Positions 8,181 through 16,321 of a stretch of DNA of 64,000 bases are shown here, piece after piece. A program made the position numbers and the translations under genes. Numbering within the stretch: the stretch's first letter is position 1; the number at the start of each line of letters is the position of its first letter. Origin of the DNA: Caryophanales bacterium UBA4691 (GTDB lineage Bacteria; Bacillota_I; Bacilli_A; RFN20; CAG-826); the NCBI GenBank assembly GCA_002404865.1, contig DHKP01000031.1:14732-78731 (forward strand). The letters are read 5' to 3'. The notes beneath the pieces are model-generated. The model was not told the DNA's origin. It was given only the letters and a program-made list of their open reading frames with translations, and did not search any database.

Positions 8181-9460
8181 AAGGTTTCTCTACACAAGGA
8201 ATAAGTCATAGAACGATTGTTTTTGTTCAATAAGGCGCGGAAAGAAAGAACAAAAGAAACGCCAACCATCGCGATTAAAAATAACGGTGAAACGAACGTG
8301 AACTGAGAAAGGAAATTCCAATGAATTGCATTAAGGGTTTTCGCGCCTATGATTTGAATAAATAGATTCCCTAAAAAGCAAGAACAAAGCGAGACCATTA
8401 CCACTAAAGGAACAAAGATAAACGAATAGACAAAGATGATTTGATGATCGCGTGAGCCCACTAATTTTAAGAAATAAATCATTTGCTTTCGTTTCTCGAC
8501 GATTAATTTGGTAAATAAATACGTGATAATGACCCCAGTCGATAGGAAAAGTGCGAGTAAAGTAATAAGAGTGACGTGAAGCGTTTTTGCAAGGTGATAG
8601 AGTCTTAAAAAACGCGCGTCATATGAATACTGATTTTTCTGAAAGGTCGATTGAAGAAAATCGTAGTTCTTCATAAAGTTCGCATTATTGGTCAATTTGA
8701 TATCTAAAGAATATCGCTTAAACGAAGAAAGAGCTTTTTCATCAAGCAGTTTGATATTGCAGGCAAAGGAGAGTGACAAGTGTTTGGTATCAAAAATCCC
8801 CGCGATTTTTGTCATGATTTCTCCACTAGGAGTAACCATTTTTATCGTCTCACCAAGTCTCAAATGATTTTCTTTTGCGATTACATCATTAATAAAGATT
8901 GAGTTATTAGAGACATCGCGACTATATTCAATAAAGTATTTGGACAAAGAAGCAATAAAAGGCGAGTTAAATGCGGCATATTTCCCTAATAATGTCGTCT
9001 CGTAATATTTATATTTAGAAGAGTCAATTCCTTTTGCTTTTAGCTCATTAAGATAATCATTCAATTTATCCTTAGAGATATTGATTGAAGTGTTATCGAA
9101 GAAACTAAGATGATACATAGAAGGAAAAGCCTTTATTTGCGAATCACGATAAAAATAAGGTTTATCATCACTCCCGGTTAAGCTTGGCTCTGTATATCCA
9201 GACAAACCCATTAGCGAAAGAATGTATTCCCCATTATTTAGTTCATCTATCTTATCGAGATAATTTAAACCAGTAGACAATAAGTGAAACGAAGTATGTT
9301 CGTAAGAACGATAAAAACTATCCATGAGTGAAAACGAGAGGGTAGAAAGAGTATTGATCGAAGAAAATAGCGATACAAAAATTAGCCCAGCCAAAATAAG
9401 CGCGAGAAACGTTTTCTTTGTTTCATAAATGACGATTTTAAATAGGCCGAAAGTCATCAA
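8177..9460 (-). CDS. FtsX-like ABC transporter permease, first permease of the operon
   Basis: The 427-residue protein has an N-terminal transmembrane helix (TFLALILAGLIFVSLFSSI), an extracytoplasmic domain of about 240 residues and three C-terminal helices, the FtsX layout. The charged segment LIVEKRKQMIYFLKLVGSRDHQI between membrane helices is the usual cytoplasmic coupling loop. The gene overlaps the ATPase gene upstream by 23 bases and the next permease by 4, so the three are translated together and probably form a heterodimeric transporter. Confidence 0.82.
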   Translation of the reverse strand: MMTFGLFKIVIYETKKTFLALILAGLIFVSLFSSINTLSTLSFSLMDSFYRSYEHTSFHLLSTGLNYLDKIDELNNGEYILSLMGLSGYTEPSLTGSDDKPYFYRDSQIKAFPSMYHLSFFDNTSINISKDKLNDYLNELKAKGIDSSKYKYYETTLLGKYAAFNSPFIASLSKYFIEYSRDVSNNSIFINDVIAKENHLRLGETIKMVTPSGEIMTKIAGIFDTKHLSLSFACNIKLLDEKALSSFKRYSLDIKLTNNANFMKNYDFLQSTFQKNQYSYDARFLRLYHLAKTLHVTLITLLALFLSTGVIITYLFTKLIVEKRKQMIYFLKLVGSRDHQIIFVYSFIFVPLVVMVSLCSCFLGNLFIQIIGAKTLNAIHWNFLSQFTFVSPLFLIAMVGVSFVLSFRALLNKNNRSMTYSLCRETL

Positions 9461-10097
9461 TGATTTCTCCGTCTTTTAAGGTGATAATACGATCCGCTTT
9501 CTTCGCATCTTCCTTATCGTGAGTCACTAGGATTATCGTTTTGCCCTTTTTCTTTAGCTCACACAATATCTTCATGACTATCGCGCGATTCGTTGAATCC
9601 AAATTCCCGCAAGGCTCATCCGCATAGACAATAGAAGGATCAGTCACTAACGCTCTAGCAATCGCTAAACGCTGCGCTTCTCCGCCTGATAAGTGATGCA
9701 CTTTTTCATTGATTTTATCTAATAAGCCAACCGCAAAAAGTTGTTCCTTACATTTTTCTAACCGGTCTTTTTCTTTTCTTAATAAAAGAGGCATCTCTAC
9801 GTTTTCCAAAACACTATATTCCGGAATGAGAAAGAAATTCTGAAAGATAAAACCTATCCTTCGATTTCGGAATGTAGCAATTTCTTTCTCTGAGAATGTG
9901 CTAATGTCTTCTCCATCATATAGCACTTGCCCTAAGGTTGGTTTTTCTAGACCACTAATGATGGATAATAACGTGCTTTTCCCACTTCCGCTTTGACCCG
10001 TTATCGCTAAAAACTCATTGCGTGATATGACGAGATTCACATCACGCAATGCCTTACAGTTCTTAAAAGTTTTATGAATTCCGATTAGCTTAATCAT
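9438..10097 (-). CDS. ABC transporter ATP-binding protein, LolD/MacB type
   Basis: The 219-residue ATPase has Walker A GQSGSGKST (34-42), Q-loop FIFQNFFLIPEYSVLENV, signature LSGGEAQR, Walker B IVYADEPCGNLD and the switch His in LVTHDKED. The family partners FtsX-like permeases, and both permeases follow directly. It starts 18 bases after the lipoprotein stop. There is only a weak ribosome site, so translation probably depends on the upstream gene. Confidence 0.9.
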   Translation of the reverse strand: MIKLIGIHKTFKNCKALRDVNLVISRNEFLAITGQSGSGKSTLLSIISGLEKPTLGQVLYDGEDISTFSEKEIATFRNRRIGFIFQNFFLIPEYSVLENVEMPLLLRKEKDRLEKCKEQLFAVGLLDKINEKVHHLSGGEAQRLAIARALVTDPSIVYADEPCGNLDSTNRAIVMKILCELKKKGKTIILVTHDKEDAKKADRIITLKDGEIIDDFRPI

Positions 10098-10115
10098 TAA
10101 TAAAGAAATCGAAAA

Positions 10116-10631
10116 TTATTTGGTATACGAATGTTTGTCGTAAATGCAGTAAGTTATTCTGCCATATTCGTTATAAATCGAATAATTCCAACCAAAGCCA
10201 ACCGATGCGCCAGTTCCCATAATTTGACCGCCCAAGGTAACATTGCCACTGCCAAGATATGAACCTATTCCCGTACGTCTGAAATAAATCCTTCGTCTAA
10301 CACCATCTACGCAAGTGACCCAAGCATACCAAATGTTTCCTTCATATTCTTTCATAGTGGTTGATTGAGAATGAAAATAAAACGTTTTGCCAATAGAAGC
10401 GTATACGCTGCCAGATAATGTACCTGTAAATTCATCTCTAACATTCGATATTGTTATAGATTCCTGGCGTTCGCCCTCATGACCGGGCACACTTATGCGA
10501 TAGGTACCTTGGCTTTCTATACGATCGTCTAAACCGTTTTTATCTTTGTCTGAATTACACGAAAGTAATCCAGCGGAAGCGGACAGAGCCATTGTTAATG
10601 CGCACATTAACGTTCTGTTTCTTTTTTTCAT
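10116..10631 (-). CDS. Small lipoprotein of the ABC operon (copy 2)
   Basis: The 171-residue protein has a lipoprotein signal ending GLLSC (lipobox) and a strong AAAGGAG ribosome site. The mature part is polar, with GTYRISVPGHEGERQ followed by ESITI and a C-terminal Gly/Tyr-rich region. It is a diverged paralogue of the product of the preceding gene: both have Y-x-I-x3-G-x-E-x3-Q-E near the start, then GS, then G-x-IW. No family is recognised. Its position ahead of an FtsX-type transporter suggests a partner or substrate of that system. Confidence 0.65.
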   Translation of the reverse strand: MKKRNRTLMCALTMALSASAGLLSCNSDKDKNGLDDRIESQGTYRISVPGHEGERQESITISNVRDEFTGTLSGSVYASIGKTFYFHSQSTTMKEYEGNIWYAWVTCVDGVRRRIYFRRTGIGSYLGSGNVTLGGQIMGTGASVGFGWNYSIYNEYGRITYCIYDKHSYTK

Positions 10632-10651
10632 AAAATTATTCTCCTTTTGGT

Positions 10652-11134
10652 TTATATCTTTAGATAATCAATCTCACCACAGAAAAGATATTTAATATGC
10701 TTGTATGTTTTCATTTCGAGAGCCTTGATACGTCTCTCGCCACATTCAATAATTTTCCCTTCTCCTGTATGGTTTTCTCCTGCTCGACTTGCATAAACCT
10801 TAATTAGACTTGTCGTTTCTTTAACAGCTAAATCAGTAGACCAAATATGCCCATAAACTTGAGCAAAAGTAACCTTTTGATTTGGGATTGTATAAGTTTT
10901 AGAGAATTGAGTTTTCGGCTTACAAATTGAACCGAATATATTTGCTTTAAAATAAGTATTGTCGTAAGCAACTTCTCTTAAATGTATTGTTTCTTGATGA
11001 ACATCTTCATAACCAACAGCCTCAATTAAATAATCGCTATCTTCATACGTCGGCGATGATTTATTACAAGCAAAAAGTATGCTACTAGTAGCAAGACATA
11101 ACGGAATAGCTAAAAACGGAAATTTCTTTTTCAT
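10652..11134 (-). CDS. Small lipoprotein of the ABC operon (copy 1)
   Basis: I chose the ATG at 11134 (MKKKFPFLAIPLCLATSS). It gives a clean lipoprotein signal with lipobox SILFAC, and a promoter (TTGACA, 17 bases, TAAAGT on -) ends just upstream of it, inside the longer reading frame. The 160-residue product shares the Y-x-I-x3-G-x-E-x3-Q-E pattern and a YGHIW block with the downstream lipoprotein, so the two arose by tandem duplication. It is the first gene of the five-gene ABC operon. The function is unknown. Confidence 0.6.
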   Translation of the reverse strand: MKKKFPFLAIPLCLATSSILFACNKSSPTYEDSDYLIEAVGYEDVHQETIHLREVAYDNTYFKANIFGSICKPKTQFSKTYTIPNQKVTFAQVYGHIWSTDLAVKETTSLIKVYASRAGENHTGEGKIIECGERRIKALEMKTYKHIKYLFCGEIDYLKI

Positions 11135-11154
11135 ATTTTGTTTTTGTTCCCGAA

Positions 11155-11186
11155 AGAACTTTAACATTTTTACGTAAAAGTGTCAA
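11155..11186 (-). promoter_or_regulatory. Promoter of the lipoprotein-ABC operon
   Basis: On - TTGACA is followed after exactly 17 bases by TAAAGT, close to the sigma-A consensus, and about 20 bases ahead of the chosen start at 11134. Confidence 0.5.
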
Positions 11187-11189
11187 TTT

Positions 11190-11900
11190 ATGCTTGTTTT
11201 TTAATCTTTGTAATTTTATTAGCATAGATAGTATCTTACTTTTTTACTAATAATTTAATGATTTGTTTAATTAACAATCGCGTTCTAAAAAGTAGCAGTT
11301 TTAATGTCACCAAAATCTTTATGAATACATTTGTGCTACGAGCAGAAAACGATAAGCTAGAGCACGAATTATGTAATAAAAGAAGAAAGTGACTTCTTTT
11401 GATTCAATTCATCAAGATAAAAAGAGTAAGTTCTCTAGTGCACGTGAGGGATAAATCGACATCGAAATTTGTATAATATTGACATCGCATAAAATTGTGG
11501 CACCGCTTTATAGAAAGAGTCTTTTAGTGAGCGTTGTTCTTCTTGAGACTTGGCCAAGGGACGAAAGGATAATAAACCTGTTGAATGCGTCCATAACCAG
11601 AAGGCAGGCACCAGAAAAGAAGGGAAACCATAGGCATTTCAAGGGCAAAAAAGAAAGAAACCAGAGCAAATTTTGGATAATTAGAAGAAAATATTGGAAT
11701 AATCAGAATTTCATTCGATAGAATCGGCATGTTCTATCACCAATTTGGTGTGCTGCTAGAAATGTTTTAATGATTTTTTGCTGCGCTTCCGAGAGTGGTT
11801 GTTCTTCCACTCTTCTTCCAATTTCGGATGGATTATGTTTCTATTTTAAAAGAGCATCGATGGCCGATTTCTTTGTTTTTTGTCCATAACACTGCATCGT
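11190..11900. other. Intergenic stretch without a convincing gene
   Basis: About 700 bases. A short + strand open frame (11479-11721) has a TTG start and no recognisable protein character. On - around 11720-11840 a decayed frame reads EIGRRVEEQPLSEAQQKII, like the tail of a winged-helix protein, but it has no start. A TATAAT (11472-11477) sits between two copies of GACATCG (11458 and 11481), which looks like an old promoter with operators. Confidence 0.3.
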
Positions 11901-11901
11901 A

Positions 11902-12843
11902 TTAACCTTTAAAAGGCTCGAAATCTAAATTCTCTCCAAAAAATTCTCCAAGACATGTGCCAAGATGAGTAACTAATTCCAAGGGTTCGGAAGCAAAATT
12001 TTTAGCGTTTTCACACGCGACTTTTGTTTTCTTAACATAGTCGGAAGAATTTGAAAAACCTTTTGTGTACCCACGATCAAGATTCTTCAACAATTCATAA
12101 GAAACCGTGTGAGAATGGCGCGGTAGTTTGCCAAGCAAAAGATCGTCTTTTTCCTCTTTGGTAAAGTCTTTTTTGTGATGAAGAAGAAGCCAAAACTCAA
12201 TGTCCGGGTTAGTCAATAGGATTCGGTACCCTTTTTCCATCCCTTTAATAACTTCTTCCCGAAATGTTTCATCTGAACAACCTTGCCTATCGCGATCAAC
12301 GATGATACCGATTTTATCAAAGTCTTTCGTGAATGTCGGATAAGAATAGTTCAACAATTCTTCAGCTTGATTTCCAACGCTTAATGGCTGTGCATCTAAA
12401 AACTTTTCAAATTCTTTTAGAATTTCTTCTAGCACGCTTTTTTCGATTACTGCATCAAAAGGGATTTCCTTGTGCTTTGATTTATGAATAGAGACCAATT
12501 TTTTTGATAGTGCGCTTTCGGAAAGCGGTTTTAGTCCATCCGATTTTAGTTCCCTCGCGATGTCACTATAAACATCTTCATAACTGCGTCTATTCGCATT
12601 AGGATCGATATTTATTTTATCGGCAAGTTCAATCATCTTTTTCAAAACGGTATAGCCTTTTTCATTACCAACTTTTTCAACCATCACGAAGGGGTGCTTC
12701 TTAGGGTAGCCTCTTAAAGAATTCAAATAGGAACGTTCTGTGCTCTCACCTTCAAAAATCAAAAAATATTTGTAAATCGGTTCTTCTTTCTTACTCGTAA
12801 TAGGGCGTTGAAAAGGATGATATCTATCGCTTCTATATCTCAT
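11902..12843 (-). CDS. rloB: RloB/AbiLii-type TOPRIM-like defence protein
   Basis: The 313-residue protein is the second gene of a coupled pair. FLIFEGESTERSY (27-39) is the RloB entry motif with catalytic-type Glu residues, IGIIVDRDRQG (179-188) supplies the acidic pair, and NPDIEFWLLLHH (212-223) is the family's conserved NPxxExWLLLH block. RloB-like proteins (PF13707) accompany an AAA_15 ATPase in restriction-linked loci and in the lactococcal AbiL abortive-infection system. The ATG overlaps the upstream stop (ATGA), so the pair is co-translated. The frame is full length and no key residue is missing. Confidence 0.85.
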   Translation of the reverse strand: MRYRSDRYHPFQRPITSKKEEPIYKYFLIFEGESTERSYLNSLRGYPKKHPFVMVEKVGNEKGYTVLKKMIELADKINIDPNANRRSYEDVYSDIARELKSDGLKPLSESALSKKLVSIHKSKHKEIPFDAVIEKSVLEEILKEFEKFLDAQPLSVGNQAEELLNYSYPTFTKDFDKIGIIVDRDRQGCSDETFREEVIKGMEKGYRILLTNPDIEFWLLLHHKKDFTKEEKDDLLLGKLPRHSHTVSYELLKNLDRGYTKGFSNSSDYVKKTKVACENAKNFASEPLELVTHLGTCLGEFFGENLDFEPFKG

Positions 12844-14183
12844 CTATGTACCTCGTCATTAAGGGCCTCAAAATCTGGGACCGCGCCAAATCGGCCAGAC
12901 AAATACGCCTCATCAATAACCTTGTCGTATCTTTCGTTAAATTGATCAAAAGGATAAATCTTAGAACCTTTTAACCCTTCATTATTCGCAAACCAAATTT
13001 CATCTCTTCTAAGATATTTTAGATTCATCAAACGCGATTCATGTGTTGATATGATTAATTGATTTTTGTAGTTGCTAGCACCAGCAAGTTTAAGGAATTC
13101 ATTAACAAAGGCCCTCGTCAAACACGGGTGTAAGCACCTGTCTAATTCATCAACAACAAACGTGGTATCGTCATTGTCCCACATCAATATATCGAGCAAA
13201 GTGAATAAGCGTTTCGTACCATCTGCTTCATCTTTTAAATCGAATGGCTTGTCGACCTGCCCAAAGTGAATGAACTGGACTTTGCTATAAATGATATTTT
13301 TATCTTTCGCTTTTTTAAGTACCCAAAAATCCGAATGGGATCGAATCGTAAGGCCTTTAATCGAAGAGTCATTTTGAAGTTTTGACGTAACTTCTTCATA
13401 TAGTTCTGCAGGAACTTCTTCTTTGAATTTTGCTTCGCTTACTTCCGTTTTATTAACGTCAGTTATCCCGGTATCGAATTTGTGGAGTAACTCACCGAGC
13501 CTTTTCAAATTATTCTTTTCGGCTAAATCAACGCCATTTACGGAAACAAGATTGAGCGGGGTTGTAATATTCAACTTGCGAACAAAGAAAAAATAAACTT
13601 CATAAAAAGCGGATAGCTCTTTTTTGAATTCAGAATTAAGAGTGCTTTGAACGACTTTCGTTAAAAAGAGCAAGTTCTTAGATTCATCCACTTCATCTTT
13701 ATAGACGCTTAATCTGCTTTTTAATTTATCGTTAACGAAAAATTTATCGCTGATCCAAATCTTTTTTCCTTTTTCTCTTTTAAAGAGATATTCATCTTCG
13801 TTAATCTTTACTTCCGCTAGCCACTCGTCAACGATGGTTTTGTTCTTTAAATTGCAAGTAAAACCATAACTAAAAAGTTTAGAGCCTAGATAAAGTTCAA
13901 CTTCAAATTCCGTGTTGTTATTTGCTTCATCGTATCGAAATGCCTGGACTTTAGAAGCGTTAACCCCAACTCCGACAATATCTCTCATCGCCATTAAAGC
14001 CTTAACAAAGTTTGATTTTCCAGAGCCATTAGAACCAAAAAAAGCAGCAAATTTGTTTAATCTAAAATGATTTTTTCCACGATAAATTCTCTCGCTATGT
14101 TTTCTCATCAATCCTGGGATCATAGAAAAAATCTGCTCATCTCGAAATGAATAGCAATTGTTGAACTTAAATGTGACAAGCAT
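12840..14183 (-). CDS. rloA: RloA/AbiLi-type AAA_15 ATPase
   Basis: The 447-residue SMC/RecF-like ATPase has Walker A GSNGSGKS (50-57) and, near the C-terminus, Walker B TTFVVDELDRCLHP followed by LIISTHESRLM. The N-terminal MLVTFKFNNCYSFRDEQIFSM is characteristic of RloA/AbiLi-like proteins. AAAGGAGTAAAGG precedes the ATG. Together with the RloB-like gene it forms a probable two-component anti-phage system, in which the ATPase senses and the TOPRIM-like subunit acts. Both frames are intact, so this is the best-preserved defence pair in the window. Confidence 0.85.
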   Translation of the reverse strand: MLVTFKFNNCYSFRDEQIFSMIPGLMRKHSERIYRGKNHFRLNKFAAFFGSNGSGKSNFVKALMAMRDIVGVGVNASKVQAFRYDEANNNTEFEVELYLGSKLFSYGFTCNLKNKTIVDEWLAEVKINEDEYLFKREKGKKIWISDKFFVNDKLKSRLSVYKDEVDESKNLLFLTKVVQSTLNSEFKKELSAFYEVYFFFVRKLNITTPLNLVSVNGVDLAEKNNLKRLGELLHKFDTGITDVNKTEVSEAKFKEEVPAELYEEVTSKLQNDSSIKGLTIRSHSDFWVLKKAKDKNIIYSKVQFIHFGQVDKPFDLKDEADGTKRLFTLLDILMWDNDDTTFVVDELDRCLHPCLTRAFVNEFLKLAGASNYKNQLIISTHESRLMNLKYLRRDEIWFANNEGLKGSKIYPFDQFNERYDKVIDEAYLSGRFGAVPDFEALNDEVHR

Positions 14184-14855
14184 TCCTTTACTCCTTTAGA
14201 ACCAAAAGAGATTTTTTCTCTTCCGCTTCTATATAAATGGTTTCATGTTTTTGCTTTGTTTGCAACTATTTGCTTGCAAAAATCAATAATTCTGTCGATT
14301 CAATTCATCGTAGAAAAAGCGTTTTATGCATCAAATGTGGCGATTCCGTTTTTCAGGCCGCCCGCTAAAGAAAGCCTCATCATTCCTTTTACGCTCTTTT
14401 ATTGCGCACAAATGAAACGTTATATCCGATTATATCGAAGGAAGAAAACATGATTTTTAGATATAGTGTTAATAATTGTCTTTGTTCCATAAAAGCTCTT
14501 CGCTTTCTTTTCTTGCTGATGGCAGAACTATTGTTTCCGCAAAAAATCCAATCCTCTACGCGTTTGCACTAGATGAAAATCGTTTTTCTAACTTGAAAAA
14601 TGGCAAATATCTTTGCAAAACTCGCTAATTTGAACTGCTAACCTTTAAGTAGACAGTGCATAGGAGCCCATATACAAAATGTAACGCTTTGTCTACTTAA
14701 AGGTTCGCAGTCCACAATGTACGATTAAAAACGAAAAACGAAGCTTTCTTTTTAAGAAAAAACTACTTTTAAAGAAACACAAAAATCAGGAAAATTTACT
14801 ATGAATTTTGTCGAAAGTCGCTAGCCAATGATACGCATTCGTTTTTGTCCTAAGA
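14184..14855. other. Intergenic region holding the MITE; otherwise nothing recognised
   Basis: About 670 bases between the RloA-like gene and the HTH-ImmA gene. Apart from the inverted-repeat element I see only short unconvincing open frames. Confidence 0.4.
14632..14713. repeat. MITE-like 82-bp inverted-repeat element
   Basis: GAACTGCTAACCTTTAAGTA... (14632-14655) is matched at 22 of 24 positions by the reverse complement of 14690-14713, with 34 bases between the arms. The left arm is nearly identical to the end of the IS3-family remnant at 18105. It looks like a non-autonomous element made of the IS ends only. Confidence 0.65.
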
Positions 14856-15905
14856 TCAATGGCCATAATGAATCATTTTGTTTACAGCAGCGTTCGAATA
14901 GTCAGAAAATTTATAGCGATATATTTCACTCACAACGCCTAACGAAACTTTTTTGTCTAAAGCAATAGAAGCAATAGAAGCAATAGCGTCGTCACCTTTT
15001 TTTAGGCCATCATAGCCGTCCTTACCAATGAAAAAATCTGCAGAAGACTGATCGACATAATTTTCGTTGGCAATATTTTCTTCAGAAGTTAAAGACTTTG
15101 CAAGATCCAAATCCCCTTTGCTAATATGAATGCATTCATGAACGAACGTTAAAATTTGATTTTCTAAGCATTTAAATAAATCGCTCAAAAACAAATATAC
15201 ATTCCCGTCTTTATCTTTGAATGACATAGCTTTGATGCGAGAATTAGGAAGGCTCCCTCTTTTTAAATAATTGATACCGCAGGTTTTGCAAAACAGTTCT
15301 AGGTTGAAGTAAAATGATTCAAAATCGCCGCAGTTAAGCCATTCTTTTAAGGAGGGAAGCATTTTATCGAATTCAATTTTGTTAAAAGACAATGGCGTTT
15401 TGATTGTTTGACGATAATCGTATTCTGCTGCCTTAAACCAAATAAGTGAAGCATCATTTTGAGCGCCTTTTGCCTTGCTAAAATAGGCGTTAGCAAACTC
15501 TGGGCAAGATTGCACATTCATAGAATTAACCACATCTTTGCCAAAAATATTAAAAAGTTTTTCTAGTTTTTCAGCTTCACTTTGCTTTTCGTTTGGATAC
15601 AACTTTTCATACCTAAAATACTTGAAAACTTGATTCAAATTAGAAGTGCCATTTTCTTGCTCAATTTTTTGCTTTTGCATTTGATATTTCGCATTATAGC
15701 TCACTAAAAATTCAACTTTTATCTCTGGTATTAATTCATGAATCGCAAGAGCAACGCTCGTGCTTAATTCGGATTCATCCGATAAAATTCGATAAATTGA
15801 GCGTTGAGATACGCCTGACTTTTCAGAAAGTTCTTGAATGGAAACGTGGTTTTCTTCAAGGTAGGTTTTAATCATGTTCCCAGTTGATACTAAATCCATA
15901 CTCAA
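14856..15905 (-). CDS. HTH-ImmA/IrrE metallopeptidase antitoxin (HigA-like)
   Basis: This 349-residue protein has two domains. Residues 10-60 form an XRE-type helix-turn-helix (VSIQELSEKSGVSQRSIYRIL). The C-terminal half is an ImmA/IrrE (M78) zinc-protease fold with HECIH (256-260). It follows the HigB-like toxin gene by 18 bases on the same strand. In such pairs the HTH protein binds the operon promoter and neutralises the toxin. The peptidase domain is less common in HigA and may allow cleavage-based release. A dyad on the operon promoter (16249-16264) is the likely operator. Confidence 0.8.
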   Translation of the reverse strand: MSMDLVSTGNMIKTYLEENHVSIQELSEKSGVSQRSIYRILSDESELSTSVALAIHELIPEIKVEFLVSYNAKYQMQKQKIEQENGTSNLNQVFKYFRYEKLYPNEKQSEAEKLEKLFNIFGKDVVNSMNVQSCPEFANAYFSKAKGAQNDASLIWFKAAEYDYRQTIKTPLSFNKIEFDKMLPSLKEWLNCGDFESFYFNLELFCKTCGINYLKRGSLPNSRIKAMSFKDKDGNVYLFLSDLFKCLENQILTFVHECIHISKGDLDLAKSLTSEENIANENYVDQSSADFFIGKDGYDGLKKGDDAIASIASIALDKKVSLGVVSEIYRYKFSDYSNAAVNKMIHYGH

Positions 15906-15923
15906 TCCTCTCTTAATTATAAG

Positions 15924-16229
15924 TTAGTGATAATCCACAATGTCGACAATCGTTACGGAAACTATTTTCGTTAAATCGTCGAAATCTTTGTTTGGCCGGA
16001 TAATCATCCTCCAATTTTTACTGATGTCAATCGCCCAGCACCCTTGGTAATTTGATCCAAGCTTATGCCTTCTTGTCGGAGGTACGTTTGGCACATCGGC
16101 AAGCGAATCAGCAGCTTGAAGTACCGAAATGACCACGGCAATTCTTCCACCGTTTTTCCCGTACACTTTGTTGATTGTCTTTGAATTTTGTAAGTTTTTT
16201 TCAATATGATGAGAATAGGTTAAGTCCAT
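15924..16229 (-). CDS. higB: RelE/HigB-family toxin (probable mRNA interferase)
   Basis: The 101-residue protein matches HigB in length and layout: an N-terminal helix (KNLQNSKTINKVYGKNGGRIA), PPTRRHKLGSNYQGCWAIDI and the core SKNWRMIIRPNKDF. The family cleaves ribosome-associated mRNA. The gene lies first, toxin before antitoxin, as in higBA. The -10 box TATAAT at 16236-16241 (-) puts the expected transcription start on or next to the ATG at 16229, so the message may be leaderless, and no ribosome site is visible. The frame is intact. Confidence 0.8.
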   Translation of the reverse strand: MDLTYSHHIEKNLQNSKTINKVYGKNGGRIAVVISVLQAADSLADVPNVPPTRRHKLGSNYQGCWAIDISKNWRMIIRPNKDFDDLTKIVSVTIVDIVDYH

Positions 16230-16235
16230 AATTAA

Positions 16236-16264
16236 ATTATAAGATTTTTTGCCATTTTTGGCAA
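16236..16264. promoter_or_regulatory. Divergent promoter region with a perfect dyad
   Basis: TTGCCA-TTTT-TGGCAA (16249-16264) is a perfect dyad. Its right arm read on - is the -35 (TTGCCA), 17 bases from TATAAT of the toxin operon. On + the same arm gives a possible -35 (TTGGCA) toward the sce7725-like gene. One repressor, probably the HTH antitoxin, could control both directions. Confidence 0.6.
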
Positions 16265-16321
16265 TATTATTTGTGTTTAATATTTTTGTATGTTATGCTC
16301 TAGGGCAAAGGAGGATTGCAT

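Noticed and set aside
11479..11721. Short + ORF with a promoter-like TATAAT upstream
   Set aside because: TTG start, highly basic, no recognisable protein pattern; the - strand frame over the same bases is no better.
14256..14453. 65-codon + ORF upstream of the MITE
   Set aside because: No ribosome site and shadow-like composition.
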